Assembly (NCBI GenBank): GCA_032718865.1
Contig: JALUTQ010000004.1
Coordinates: 1,240,001-1,304,000 of the forward strand
Direction: 5' to 3'
Source of the DNA: Tilletia caries
Lineage: Eukaryota > Basidiomycota > Exobasidiomycetes > Tilletiales > Tilletiaceae
DNA: 64,000 nt
Below are positions 1-10,591 of this stretch, piece by piece (position 1 is the stretch's first letter; the number at the start of each line of letters is the position of its first letter). Below the pieces are notes generated by a model. It did not search any database, had not been told where the DNA came from, and saw nothing but the letters and a program-made list of their open reading frames with translations. A program made the translations under genes and the position numbers.

Positions 1-21
1 TGGTCTCTGCTTGCCTTTCAG

Positions 22-1031
22 CGACAAGGAGATGCTGTGGATCCTGCGTCGACGAAAGGAGGATCCGGGATAGCAGCGATGAACGTTGCCGATGGCGACG
101 ATCCCTCTCCGACTGCGGCTTTGGCTGTGAAGCAAAAGAAGGGGAACGGCAGGCACCAATGGACGAAGGCAGAGCGGGAACAGCTTCTCGAATTCATGAA
201 GCGTTCTCCGAAACTGCAGCAGGCACTACTTCCCGGACGCAGCGATACCGACGGTGGCCATACGATCAATCACAACTCAATTCTTCGTGATTGCGCGGCT
301 ACGATAGACATCCCCGAGGAGAAGCCTCTCGAGCCCATACAAGTCAGACGGCAGATCGAGGCAATGGACGCGAAGTACGAGATTGCTCTCGCACTACTCT
401 CTGAGACGCGACGCAGAAAGACTGCTTCGGAAGTTCCGGAACACGGATTCTTGCGGCAGGAGCGCGCAGGGGCAATCAGCAAGTGCTGGTACTTTGAGGA
501 TTGGCATGAGATGCGCCGGGACAGAAGATCATCAGCACCAAGCCGGGTCAGGGTAGGGGGAGGAGAGGGATCGGTAGCAGTTACCAAAGCAGGGATCAGG
601 GACGCGGAGGATGATGAATTCAGCGAGGATAACGAAGATGTCGGCAAAGGCAAACGCAAGGAGACTTCGACCTCAGGCGCAGAAGACTCGGACGTCCGCA
701 CGGCCAAGAAAGCAAAGACGGAAAAGAGCTCGACCTCGGCACCAAAACGATCTGCAGCCGGTCTCAGCAAACGCAGTCACGCCAGCTCTACAGCTGTAGA
801 CGACCTTGCCGCCAGTATGAAGGACTCAATGCAGGAACGAGAGGCACGGGCATCAGCAAGAGAAGAGAAGAAGCACAACGCGAGGAGGAACGGAACAGGC
901 TCGAGAAGGAACGCATCGACATAGCCCGCATGGACGCCGAGACTCGGAGGATTGAGGCGGAGACTGCTCGAGATGCCCAAAGACAACAGAACGATCTGAT
1001 GAGAGCAATGCTGGCCAAATTCAACTCCTGA
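22..1031 (+). pseudogene. Myb/SANT-like partner protein of PIF/Harbinger element (5' cut, frameshifted)
   Basis: The frame opens directly after a splice acceptor (cctttcag, ending at 21), so an upstream exon lies outside the window. The N-terminal part has a Myb/SANT-like helix pattern (WTKAEREQLLEFM) followed by a polar, Lys/Glu/Ser-rich region. The reading frame set by this part ends at 924 in a basic tail. One base away the DNA encodes a regular charged coiled coil (RLEKERIDIARMDAE onward, ending MLAKFNS and a stop at 1029-1031), so a one-base frameshift near 865-875 is likely. In PIF/Harbinger elements a Myb-like protein helps the transposase bind the ends and enter the nucleus. The gene is convergent with the transposase at 1097-3420, the expected layout. 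It could also be an unrelated Myb-like gene, but the neighbour argues against this. Confidence 0.72.
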
Positions 1032-2426
1032 TTCTGGATGTAGTTGGCACGATGGAATATGATTTTATTTTGATTATGAAGATCCTGATGACCTGATCAA
1101 TGATGACCTCTAGACAACACCGCCTGAATTCTCCTCCGCTCGACGTCTGCTAGCTGCTTTTTGGTCAGCTCTTTTTGGCGCGATCGCCAAGTGGTATCCA
1201 CAAACTGGAGGTCATATGCTCTATTGAGAGCGTCGTGTAGCGACTCTCGACGTTCCTTCGCGCTGTCGATGCGAATGATGTCTCTGTCCGTACTCGAAAA
1301 CTGGTTCGCAGCCTCCTCCTGCTGATGCCTCCACTGCTGATGATCTCGCTCCTTCTGCCACTCCATCTCCCGCTCCAGGTCGTCGTCGTTGGCTCGATCC
1401 CAGTCGTAGTCGCGCGGTGTCATGCTACGATCCAATCCTTCTTTGACATACACCAAGTACCGACCAGCCTCATCATGTTGCATAGCCAAATTGTGCGCGA
1501 CCAGAGCGGCTACGATGAAGTCGTGGGCGTACTCCTCAGCACGCAGTGAAGCCAGAAGCCCTCGATATCCCTTGAGCGCTGGGAAACGGCCTTTAACGTA
1601 AGCCATGGCATGCTCGCTGCGGATCCGAATGCTGGATAGAGAGTAGTTGAAACGTCTGAAGTCGATGGATTTCGTTGCTGCTAGATGCTGATAGGGAGAG
1701 ACAAGGTAAGAGGCGAAGGGGTAGCCTAGATCGGCCCAAATCCATTCGTCTTTGCGTAGGTATCTGGCAGGTGCATCGACTACCGACGAGCAGGCCCAAG
1801 CTCGAGCATCAGAAGATGCGCCACGATGTCCAACGACGTAGCTGATGATGCGAAGAGTGTGCACCATGGTGACGAGCTGAACGTTGAATGAAAATCGTCG
1901 CTTTCGGTTCATGAATGCGTCGCCGTGATCCAAGCCCGGCGCCCATGCACAATTGATGTGCACTCCGTCGACCGAGGCGCATCCGTTGCGCCATTCGGGG
2001 ATTCCGCACCGCTCTTCGACCCAGATTCGACCTTGCTCTTTCTCGGACTCACTGGCCCAGCAGAGCACCTCCTTTTCGAGGGAGCAAAGGGCGCTGATAG
2101 TCCGTTGGGTGAAATGGACCATTGAGACCTCGGAAAAGCCGCAAAGTTCCGCCATGTTCGCGACGGACGCGCCGTTTCCGTCGTGACCGAGCCGGAACAA
2201 TCCTATCGCCACTTGATCAATCGTGGGAGTCGGGCGACCTCGAGTGGTGGAGAACAGAGGATGAGTGGACAGCAGGGAGACAATTTGATGAAATGCGGCC
2301 GGTTCCATCCTCACCAGCTGCCGAAAGCGCATTCTGTCGCCGCTTTGCTCGTATGCGCGCAATCGTTGCATAAGGGTTCCCTCGATGCGCGCAGTTGGAC
2401 CTCGCGCGCGTAGGTATCGCTGATTC

Positions 2427-2444
2427 TAAGGTTGTCCCCGGAGT
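2427..2444 (+). repeat. hAT-like MITE left TIR
   Basis: 18 bp, identical to the reverse complement of 3201-3218; preceded by TSD copy GCTGATTC (2419-2426). Confidence 0.9.
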
Positions 2445-3200
2445 TGACGCGGAGCTGGGGTTTTGCGGACTCCGCACTCCTCCGACGGAGGGCTCCGCCG
2501 GAGGCGGAGCGCGGAGCTCACTTTTGAGAAATTTTTGATCTTAAAAAAGCACGGAGTCCGCTTGGAGGACTCCGCCGGAATTTGTGCGGAGGCGGAGCCC
2601 AATCCTGGGCCCACTTGCCAAAAGTGCGGAGCGCGGAGTCGTCAAAATTGTGTGAAAATTCCGGCGGAATTTCCGCGGAATCCCGACGGAGCTATGAGGT
2701 CACGTGATAGTTGAAAATAAGGGTCACGTGACCTCATTTTGGGTGCGCTCCGCCGGAATTCCGCAAAATTTCCGCGGAAAGTGCGGAATTTCGAGAAAAT
2801 AGGCATCCTCGAGACACCCGCAGGGGATAAAACAGGCACCATCATCCGTTGAGAGCTTCAAAAATAGCACTGGAGTCAATACCGCAACAATGTCGGATGG
2901 TGAATGTATAGCTCTGAGTGTATTAGAGTCATTCTGAGAGCAACTTATACCACCACTGCGCTCCGACGGAATTCCGCGGAATTCCGAGCTCCGCATACAC
3001 GGAGCACGGAGGAGCATTACGAAAAACGCACAGAAAAAAACGCGGAGCGCGGAGCTGGGATTCCAACTTTTTGTATAATTCCGTCGGAACGCGGAGCTGG
3101 TTTTTTTCCGCTCTGTCTTAGTCTGCGGAGGCGGAGCTCGCCTCAGAAAGTCAAAATTCCGGCGGAATTTGGAAGTGCGGAGGCGGAGCCCTCCCCGTTT

Positions 3201-3218
3201 ACTCCGGGGACAACCTTA
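3201..3218 (-). repeat. hAT-like MITE right TIR
   Basis: 18 bp inverted copy of 2427-2444; followed by the second TSD copy GCTGATTC (3219-3226). Confidence 0.9.
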
Positions 3219-3662
3219 GCTGATTCTGTATAGTCTGAAGGCCTTGTAAAGTGAAGACCGCCTCGTCCATCGCTTCATCCGCTTCTTCATGTCTGTCCGC
3301 TCGCTGTTCCGCGTCAGCTGCATGATTCATCAGCGCGTTGACGTGGACGAGAGCCGCTACTGTCACATCTTGCTCGATGCGAGTTCTTGCAGAGATTCGC
3401 GGCATGATGATTGACCGCATGGTAATGGTTGAGCTGCTTCTTTCTGGTGCGGCGGTGAGGAGGTGGGGAGACAGAGATAAAATGACGATTCTCACGTTGA
3501 TCTCACGCTTTGAAACGTGAGGAGCACTTCTCATAGTAAAAGAGCCATCCGTGATATCACAGACGTGAGAAGAGCCAAAAACATCTCACGCTTCTCACAC
3601 TTTCTGCGAACCTTGAATCTCCCTAAGATGGGGAGATGGGAGCGCAGGGAGGAAAGGACAGG

Positions 3663-3695
3663 AGGGCAATTCACGCGTGCCACCCAAAGCCGCTC
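3663..3695 (+). repeat. Element A left TIR
   Basis: 33-bp terminal repeat. The first 12 bases are AGGGCAATTCAC and the last seven GCCGCTC. Matches the reverse complement of 5182-5209 followed by 17003-17007. Confidence 0.82.
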
Positions 3696-3895
3696 ATCTC
3701 ACTTCCGATCACTCCCGCGCCTTCTCAGGCACGCCCAGGACCGCCTCAGACGCTCCCAGAACAGCCTCATGTCTTCCCTTCCCTTCTCCGCACTTCTTCT
3801 TCCGCTGCAGCACTCCCGCAGCAATCTCATCTCACTCATCTCGCTTTTGCGCACCAACCTCAGTCCTCATCCCGCCACCGTGTGTCTGTTTTCAA

Positions 3896-4626
3896 TACGA
3901 GGTGGAGGACGAAAGTCTTCGAACGCACCTCAATTTTACTTAGTGTTTACACTCAAATCGCTCCTTCGGAGCTCTCAAAGGAAGTCCACAACCAATACAA
4001 CAACTTGCGAACGGAAAGCTGGAAATCATACAGCGTGTACTTGAGCAACTTTTGTTCTTAAGTTGTCGGACCGGTTTCTGTCTGGGAAAAAAAACGACTC
4101 TCAATAGGGTATGGAGCAAAATGAAATTGTCAGAAATCCGGTCTGATCTTATGCTTTTCTTGTTAGCGCGGGGACGTGCAACACCTACTCAATCAGCCCT
4201 GGTACTTGAGGGATGACAGCGAGTGTGGATTGACGATGGGGGTTCTCTACATAGTCAAGGTAAGCAAACGAGTGTGGTAGCAGCTGAACTCTGCTCTCAA
4301 TAATCATCCCCTCTTCCTTCCCCAGTGATCGGCAGGATTTCAAGTGAGCGCGGCACTCTATTTCCGACAGAAATCACTTAGAAATTTACTAATTGAATAA
4401 AATCTCGGATTTTCACACTTTGCTCACGTACCCATTCGCAGACAAAAAGCAGTCAGCTCTGAAGAGCAAAAAGGTGCCTATTCGTGTGTTCTATGCTTAC
4501 TACCTTTCAGCTCACCAAGTTGTTTGACTGGCTGTGGACTTCAATTGAGAGCCAAGTTTGAAGATTCTGAGTGTAAACATTAAGTATTTCAGAAATCATT
4601 CGAAGACTTTCGTCCTCCACCTCGTA
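3896..4626. repeat. Inner inverted repeat of element A
   Basis: Arms at 3896-3958 and 4563-4626. The outer 28 bp of each arm are identical in inverted orientation (TACGAGGTGGAGGACG... to ...TCTTCGAA), and a second block (GTGTTTACACTCA) is shared inside. The 600-bp core has no gene. No clear TSD was seen, so this may be an inner part of element A or a separate MITE nested in it. Confidence 0.7.
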
Positions 4627-5181
4627 GAATCTGCGGAAACAGCTGTCTCCTTCACGTAGCGCAGCACCTTGTTGAACATAAGACACGCCTGGGGAAAAGT
4701 TCTGGGACGCGTTGGGACTTCTATTGCGGATGCCAAACCAGGCTCAATGCTGCATTTGAGCCCTGCCAAAGACGTGGCGACGCGAAGCCGTTTACAGAAG
4801 AGGGGAGGAAAAAGTCATTTGATGGATTAAACTTTATTATCTGGAAACTGAAATGTACAAGACGCTTCGTCTTACACTGGTCAGAAGTTGGTTTACCAAA
4901 TAAAAAGTCGTCGCTTCGAGTCCCCTCAAGGAAACCTTTTTTGTCCCATTGCCTCATTCAGCTTGGTCATTTCACCACTGGCCCTGCAAGGAGACCGCGC
5001 GTTGGCCTGAAAGTGTCCGAGTTGTTCTGGGAGTGTCTGAGTTCGTTTGCGAGTGTTTGGGTTGGGTTGGGTTGCGAGTGTTTGAAACTCACCAAACACA
5101 CCCTCTCAAACACTCGCAGACCCACCCAAAACAATCTTCAATCACACTTCTGAGTGGTTCTGGGAGTGTTCAAATGGCTTC

Positions 5182-5209
5182 GAGCGGCTTTGGGTGGCAC
5201 GCGTGAATT
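5182..5209 (-). repeat. Element A right TIR, inner 28 bp (truncated by insertion)
   Basis: Inverted copy of 3668-3695. The missing last five bases (GCCCT) are found at 17003-17007, beyond the 11.8-kb insertion. Confidence 0.82.
5203..5209. repeat. Target site duplication GTGAATT, left copy
   Basis: 7-bp direct repeat abutting the left end of the 5210-16995 element; second copy at 16996-17002. Confidence 0.8.
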
Positions 5210-5229
5210 CTCAGTAAAAAATTTCGGCC

Positions 5230-5515
5230 GGGGTACGCTGCCCTCTCGCTGCCGACACGCTGCTGAGACGCTGCCGGAACTTCTGTGACCCCATACAGAG
5301 CGCCAGCGCCTCAACAGCGTGTCGGCAGCGTGTCGATACGCTGTGGACAGAAATCACTCGTATTAGCAGCGTGTCGCATCTCTCGAAATCTGTCATGTTT
5401 TTTCCTGATACGCTGCTCTTCCGCTGCCCACACGCTGGTCTCACACTGCTAGTTATTCGATAGAAAATTGCTGTATTACGCTGCTCATCCGCTGCCCACA
5501 CGCTGGCAGTACACA
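5230..5515. repeat. Left subterminal motif array (ACGCTG/CAGCGT)
   Basis: About eight ACGCTG and three CAGCGT copies in roughly 290 bp, within recurring phrases such as CGCTGCCCACACGCTG. Polarity is mostly opposite to that of the right array at 16745-16981. Likely binding sites for an element-encoded protein, by analogy with CACTA subterminal repeats. Confidence 0.75.
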
Positions 5516-5529
5516 TCAGATAAACATGC

Positions 5530-6020
5530 ACACATGCACCGAAGAAAGGCCTGCCAAAGAGAGAGAGACGCGGTCAGCGCTGCTGAAAGACGGATAGAAC
5601 CATGTGGATGTGACTCACGAGCTGATGGTCACTGTCCACTGACACGCGAGGCATGACCTTTGAGGGGTACAGGAGCTGGAGAGGGAGAAAGGGTCAGCCG
5701 TTAAGTGTAAGTGAGTAGTCATTCGTGAACCATGATTATGGCGAATAAGCGTCAGCAAATTTGGAGGCGATCAATAGATCGTCAGCAAGAGAAGAAGTTG
5801 AGAGTCAGCTATGAAAAAAGCTCAGCATGAAGAGAAGAGTCAGCATCAAAGTAAGCCGACGTCAGCCTGAATCAAATGACCTGCTCATGAAAGGGACAAG
5901 CTTAAGAGGGTCAGCAGTCAGCATCCAACATCCAACATCAATCGTAACAGTGCAAATGAAGTATCAGTGGAGATCAGCGCGCAGCGGGGACAGACGATGA
6001 GACGAACGGGGAAGGAAATG
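5530..6020. other. GTCAGC-rich non-coding DNA
   Basis: No gene seen. The hexamer GTCAGC recurs many times, and a phrase CAGCATGAAGAGAAGAGT around 5825-5845 is repeated at about 6678-6696 on the far side of the acetyl-CoA synthetase relic. Confidence 0.5.
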
Positions 6021-6462
6021 TTAGCGTGCACTCCCGTGTTCAGTGACCTGTGTTATGTGTACGGCCTGCACCCCGTTCATGAGAGGCCGTAGAGATGTAG
6101 GAGTGGCCTGTTATCCATCCAACGTCGGCAACACAGGCAAACCTGTCTGTACGGTGTCAAAACGACGCGTCGCGCGTAAGAAAGGTGAGTACATGCGCGT
6201 CAAGTCCAGATTTTGAGCCCGAAACTCACCATCCTCGTGCACATCAAAGACGTGCTTGACCGTGAGTGCGGTGCCGAGCAGGTAGCCGGCGGTGGAGTGT
6301 ACGACACCTTTTGGCTTACTGTTCGAGCCAGAAGTGTAGAGGATGAAGCGCGGGTCCCCTGAGGGTGGTAAGAGCTTCCAAACCTCGCCATATAGCAAGC
6401 GAGAAGGACAAGGAGAACCACACGCACCATATCACGTCTTCGGTCGCGCATCATCTTCAGGA
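6020..6462 (-). pseudogene. Acetyl-CoA synthetase fragment (relic)
   Basis: The minus strand encodes a stretch typical of the AMP-binding core of acetyl-CoA synthetase: [16 protein letters not shown] (the family normally has TSGSTGKPKG) followed by [21 protein letters not shown] typical intron start (GGTGAGTTT) follows. After it, in other frames, come [11 protein letters not shown] and MNGVQ, also family motifs, but separated by a frameshift. Only about 80-110 codons of a roughly 650-residue enzyme remain, with damaged ATP-binding residues. It is a dead, intron-containing genomic fragment inside the 11.8-kb element, not a processed copy. Confidence 0.8.
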
Positions 6463-8230
6463 CAGATGGAGCGACCGAGAAGGGTGAGAATGACGGGGAA
6501 AGAGAGGTGATCGGTCAGAACAGGGGTCGGGTGGATAGGTGTGTCCAAGAACACGATGCATGCGCATATACTCGCGTCGCTGGTTGGCGGGAACGTGGAT
6601 ACCGTGGCTGTACATGGAGACAGAAGCGAGAAAGAGCCAAAGCCAGGGTCAGCTGATCACAAGGAGAGCTCAGCTGTCAGCATGAAGAGAAGAGTTAGCA
6701 ACAGAACATCCAACGTCAGTCTAAATCAGAAGGTCAATGGACACGAGTAGAACGGGAGAAGGATCAGCTGTGATGCACAAACGAGACGAGTTGTGAGCTG
6801 AAGCCGGAAGTAAGAGACGCAGAGGATGTAGGCAAGAACGGTGAGTCGGTGGGCCGCGTGTGCTGTGCGCACAAGAGAAGATGGCGTGTTGAGATGGATG
6901 GAATAAAGGGCCAGTAGTCACTAGAGGGTTAAGGAGACTGTGGGGTGGTGAGAGACTGACCATGATGGAATGGCGAGGCCTGCTCGGTCTCGTGGGTCGT
7001 CTGCTCGGACTGGGTGTGGAGAGCGTTGGGGGAGGGCTGCGGAGGGGATGTCGGAGGCGCCGTGTCCGTCGGTGGGGGGTTGGTTGTAGGAGCCCTCGAG
7101 GAAGGCGGGGTCTGCGCTTGTTGGGGCGGGCGCGTTGATCTTGGCGACATCGGCGTAGGACTAAGGACATGATGATGCTGTGAGTGGGAGTGTATGCGCA
7201 TGTGATCAAGAGTGTGAGCATGGAAATCGCGTCAAAAGGAAAAGAGAAAGGGGAGATACTCACTAAGAGGCGGGTGCACGTCGCAGTAGAACTGGGTGCT
7301 TGAGGTTCCGTCGGGGCGAGGCCGAGGGAGTAGGAGGGGCGATGAGATGGAGAAGCGACTGCGCATATTGGGGAGAGGGGAGGACATGCTTACTGTAATT
7401 CTTGCGCTTGCTGTCCCACAAGATGCGGCCTGATCGACGTCGAGGCGGAGGGCGCTGCTGCGGCCACGGCTGCTGCGCCGGGCGTACTCGGGCTGGCGAG
7501 AGAGGAAGAAGGATCGAGTCAGTGAAGGCTGAAGTTGCCATCCAAGCTTGGGCATTCGGCCACCGCCAGGGGGAGAGGGATGTGAGCGCGACGGTCTCCT
7601 GGAAACAGCTATCGCTCCCAAGATCTGAAGTGGGAAAGACTTACCCGAACTCATTCGCGGCAGAACGCGAGAGAGCAAACATTCGCGAGAGCGCGCGAGA
7701 GACCGAGCATTCGCGAGAGCGCGAGAGACCGCGAGACAGAGAGGGCGAACATTCGCGGCAGAGCGCGAGAGACCGAGCGGACAGCGTCGAGATGGTGGTC
7801 AGAGGAGAGAGAGGTGGCGGGCGTGGATGGAAGTCTGAACGGTGAAGGTATGAGTTTCTGACAGGGGTCTCTTACGAAGTCTTAGTGTGATAGACGGAGT
7901 CTTGTCAGTAGGCTGGGGAGTCTTGTCACTCCACTCACTCAGTCACTCCCGCCCGTCGACATCGAGCTCAGCTGCCTGTAATGCTCTAAGAACGCTTCCT
8001 TACGTGTCTGAGCTAAGAGGGGATGGGGGAGGAGAAGGAGGGGGACTGGCTTTGTACAGGTCAGTAGGGTACAGATGTCTTTGCTTTTGAGGGGATGAGG
8101 ATTGAGGGGAAACTACTTGAGAATGATGATTCTATGTCTGAGTCCTGAGCGCCTGAGCTGAAGCCTGAATGTAAGGTACCGGGTAGTCGTGGACACCTGT
8201 TGTTGTTGAGATCGAGGATCGTTGTCCTGA
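6463..8230. other. Non-coding stretch with simple repeats
   Basis: No credible gene. Open frames here are Arg/Pro/Ser-rich low-complexity translations. A GTCAGC-containing part lies at 6630-6770, and a GCGAGAG repeat at 7670-7775. Confidence 0.5.
7670..7775. repeat. GCGAGAG/ATTCGCG tandem degenerate repeat
   Basis: Units such as CATTCGCGAGAGCGCGAGAG recur three to four times. Translated frames give RERE-type low complexity and are not a gene. Confidence 0.6.
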
Positions 8231-10334
8231 TCATTCGTCGTCATTGAGAATGTTGGCGCGAGCGGCCTTGATGGTTGCGGCTGTCAACTTGATTTTGCCG
8301 TTCTTGTGCGCAGCGACCAGGGCGTCCAGAACGTCTTCCCTCGACTGACGCTTGCCGGTAGTCATCCCTTTTCGTTCCAGTAGCGCGACAGCTGCTTTCT
8401 TTTGAAGAGACTGGGAGGCAATTAACGTCAGCCGGAGTGTGTAAGCGTGTATCAAGGCAAGATGCAGAACGAAAACTCACGCGAAGTGCCGCCTCGGAAA
8501 CGATGCCGTTCTCTAGCTCTTTAGCAACCCTGTTGCGCCCGTGGCCACTCGTTTTCTTGGAGCCGATGTTGCTGGCGCTGGCACTGGCCTCCGCAGCTGT
8601 GTTGACACCCTCGGATACCGCCACGTCGGTTGATTCTTTTGGCGGAATCACCAGCTTGGAGCCCGTCGTCGGCTTGGGCGAGACTGTGATGGGTATGAAG
8701 AGAGTCAGAAGCCAGGAATGTTCGGCATTTGTACATTGCAACTAGAATGACTCACGCGTTGTGGCAGTGCTGGTTGCCATGTTGCTTGATGACAGCTTGA
8801 ATGCACTCTCAATCTTGGTGCATACTTGTTCGATGTGGGTACCGCAGCATGAGCCATGCTTCTTCTCCTTGATTTCAGCGATCTGTTTCTTTGACATTAG
8901 CCAAATGCGAATGAAAGCCGAAAGCAGGCGGCACGCATTTCGAACGTTTCCGAAGCTCTTCGCCGTCTTCAGCTCGTCTCGGTAGGCAAACCGGCCAATC
9001 TCGTCGTGACCAAGGCTCGGACCGTAAGCATCCTCGTTGTTTGAATCGCCTTCGAGCGTCTCTAGCGTGCGCAGCCATTCACTCGATAGTTCACCGCATT
9101 TTGAAGTGTGACTAGGGCCGCCTTCATCTTCTCGCCGTACGGAAAATCGTCTCCGGAGCGGGTGTCCAAGTGTTCGTTCAATGAAGCAATGGTCGGATTG
9201 ATCAGACGGATTTGCTGCTTGAGAACGGAGATTGGGGTCACAGCATTTCCAGCAGATGCAGCAGATGTAGCAGATGCAGCAGATGTAGCAGATGCAGCCG
9301 AGGAAGTAGATTGTCCAAGTCCTTCAGCTGCTGAGCTCACGCGTGCTGAGGAGGTCTTTGCCAATGCATTGAGTCGTTGCACAGGAGATATAGCCTTGGG
9401 CTTCTTCGACCGTGGCTGTTTGTCTGCGTCGTCATCGTCTTCGTCCTCACTGAAGAGACTGAGGCGCTTGCCGAAAGATTTGATCGATCGAGCGTCTTTG
9501 GACTTGCTGCTCCCGGCGACAGTGCTGGCCGTTCGACTCGATGTCTTGCTGCTGGCCCTTGTCTCCTCAATCCTCTTCTTTCGGATCTCGTTCTTTGCCT
9601 TGAGGTGGAGCTCGATGAAGAGGAGGGCCTTGTAATGATCGTCGCAGTAGGAAAGCTCAACGCATTTATCCTCCATCTGCTTTGCGATCTCAATCAGCAA
9701 GGGAAACTCATCCGATCGAAGACGTCGATACGTCCTTTTGTCGGAAGGGATGGGCGGGTCGTAGTCGTGAGTGTCGACTTTGATGCATGCTAGTCGAGTC
9801 ACGGTCTCGACCTCCTTGATGCGATCCTTGTTCAGAGGCGCTCCATCCTCCGCCATCATCACGTCCTCCTTCGAATAGCGGGCGTCGTTCTTGCCCTTCC
9901 TCTGCTTCGAAATCTGCTGGGCAATGGACTTTGTCCAGACAAGCTTCGTCTGGTCTTGTGCCTGGGTAGCAGGCGTATTGGAAGCAGACGTTGAGGCGGG
10001 AGCTGAGTCAGGAGCTGATTGGGAGGCGAATGCAGCAGGTGATGTCGACGCCGTTTGTCGCTGCTGTTGTTGCATCTGTTGCTGGACGGCCGCAGCAATG
10101 GCTGCTGCCATCGCTGGGTGAGAGAGCAGTTCACTTGGAGCAGGGACTTGACGGTTGTCCAGCAACCGCGGGTCGATTGGGGCTTCCACGCCTGGAGCAA
10201 AAGGCGGAGGCTGCACGTTACTAAAGAGAATGGTTTGCGATGTGATAATGTGATCAGCGATATCAGATGTGTGAATGTAGGGAAGTGGTGGTGGTTGAAG
10301 TGTGGGAACGTACCTGAATGAAGGTTTCCATCAT
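8231..10334 (-). CDS. Second gene of the Tnp2-type element (uncharacterised, possible TnpA-like role)
   Basis: A short first exon (MMETFIQ, 10334-10314) is spliced to a frame starting PPPFAPGVEAPIDPRLLDN. The protein has a Gln-rich stretch (about residues 45-60), a basic and Ser-rich middle with an acidic patch (SEDEDDDDAD), an AASATS trinucleotide-repeat stretch, then a conserved-looking region (SEWLRTLETLEG; DEIGRFAYRDELKTAKSFGN; HGSCCGTHIEQVCTKIE). The last exons end ARANILNDDE at 8231. The frame shifts by one base near 9080-9095, between LVTLQNAV and SEWLRTLE. No intron fits, so this copy may be damaged, or the base is missing in the sequence. It lies directly downstream of, and on the same strand as, the Tnp2 transposase within the same element, the place where CACTA elements carry their DNA-binding protein. 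No recognised domain; the role is inferred from position only. Confidence 0.55.
9255..9303. repeat. GCAGAT(G/T) triplet microsatellite inside the gene
   Basis: Alternating GCAGATGCA/GCAGATGTA units encode the AASATSAASATS tract on the minus strand. Confidence 0.7.
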
Positions 10335-10591
10335 ACTTATGGCCTACAGGGCATAGTGCAAGACAACACACCAGAAAGGCCACATCATACAGACAGCAGA
10401 ACCGTAGACGTCGGCCGTGCTGTCGCCGTGCGATGGATGGTAGACGTTGTGCGCGTTTCGTTCCAAGGCGTCAAGTGACTGAATGACGATCCGGGTGCGC
10501 ATATATCCAGGACGCATATATGCTTGTCACTCGCAGTACATCATACATGCACACCACATGAAAACTTGATTGATGTCTCCGGAGTCAAACA
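10335..10591. other. Spacer between the two element genes
   Basis: No gene seen. Contains a short repeat, GCGCATATATCCAGGACGCATATATGC. Confidence 0.4.

Larger units (their letters stand above)
2427..3218. mobile_element. hAT-like MITE nested in the Harbinger transposase
   Basis: Ends are perfect 18-bp inverted repeats (2427-2444 and 3201-3218, TAAGGTTGTCCCCGGAGT), extended imperfectly to about 28 bp. They are flanked by the 8-bp direct repeat GCTGATTC at 2419-2426 and 3219-3226. The 8-bp TSD and a terminus fitting YARNG are hallmarks of the hAT superfamily. The 792-bp interior has no credible gene. It is packed with short GC-rich motifs (GGCGGAGC, CGGAGCTC, CCGGCGGAAT) in both orientations, resembling the subterminal transposase-binding arrays of hAT elements. 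It must depend on a transposase encoded elsewhere. Confidence 0.88.
1097..3420 (-). pseudogene. PIF/Harbinger (HARBI1-like, DDE_Tnp_4) transposase interrupted by a MITE
   Basis: The downstream part (stop at 1097) has the DDE nuclease pattern of HARBI1-type transposases: Asp in SVDGVHINC, Asp in WIWADLGYPF and Glu in RIRSEHAMAYVKGRFPALKG. An N-terminal helix block (RLRAYEQSGDRMRFRQL) and an RPTPTIDQVAIGLFRLGH helix-turn-helix-like stretch precede it. The N-terminal exon lies at 3420-3219 and begins MRSIIMPRISARTRIEQ. A 792-bp insertion at 2427-3218 separates the two parts. They are in the same frame: without the insertion and one copy of its 8-bp TSD the coding length is 1524 bases, about 507 residues, with no stop. 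The gene is therefore inactivated by a single recent-looking event. The start at 3420 is chosen because the open frame above it is poorly conserved in character; an upstream start at 3534 is possible. Confidence 0.85.
1..3662. mobile_element. PIF/Harbinger DNA transposon (partial; left end outside window)
   Basis: Two convergent genes, a Myb-like partner and a DDE transposase, fill the left 3.4 kb. The left terminus is outside the window. The right terminus was not identified: it lies before 3663 or, if the neighbouring TIR element inserted within the Harbinger copy, beyond 17007. A hAT-like MITE interrupts the transposase. Confidence 0.7.

Noticed and set aside
4850..4935. Possible tRNA with CTTCGAGTCCC near 4915
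   Set aside because: The T-stem does not pair and no A box lies at the right distance.
5230..5515. CAGCGT array as CRISPR or satellite DNA
   Set aside because: Unit spacing is irregular, there are no constant-length spacers, and the host is a eukaryote; transposon subterminal arrays explain it better.
7402..7845. Arg/Glu-rich open frame (RERERANIRESARETEHSR)
   Set aside because: Direct translation of the GCGAGAG repeat; no other coding evidence.
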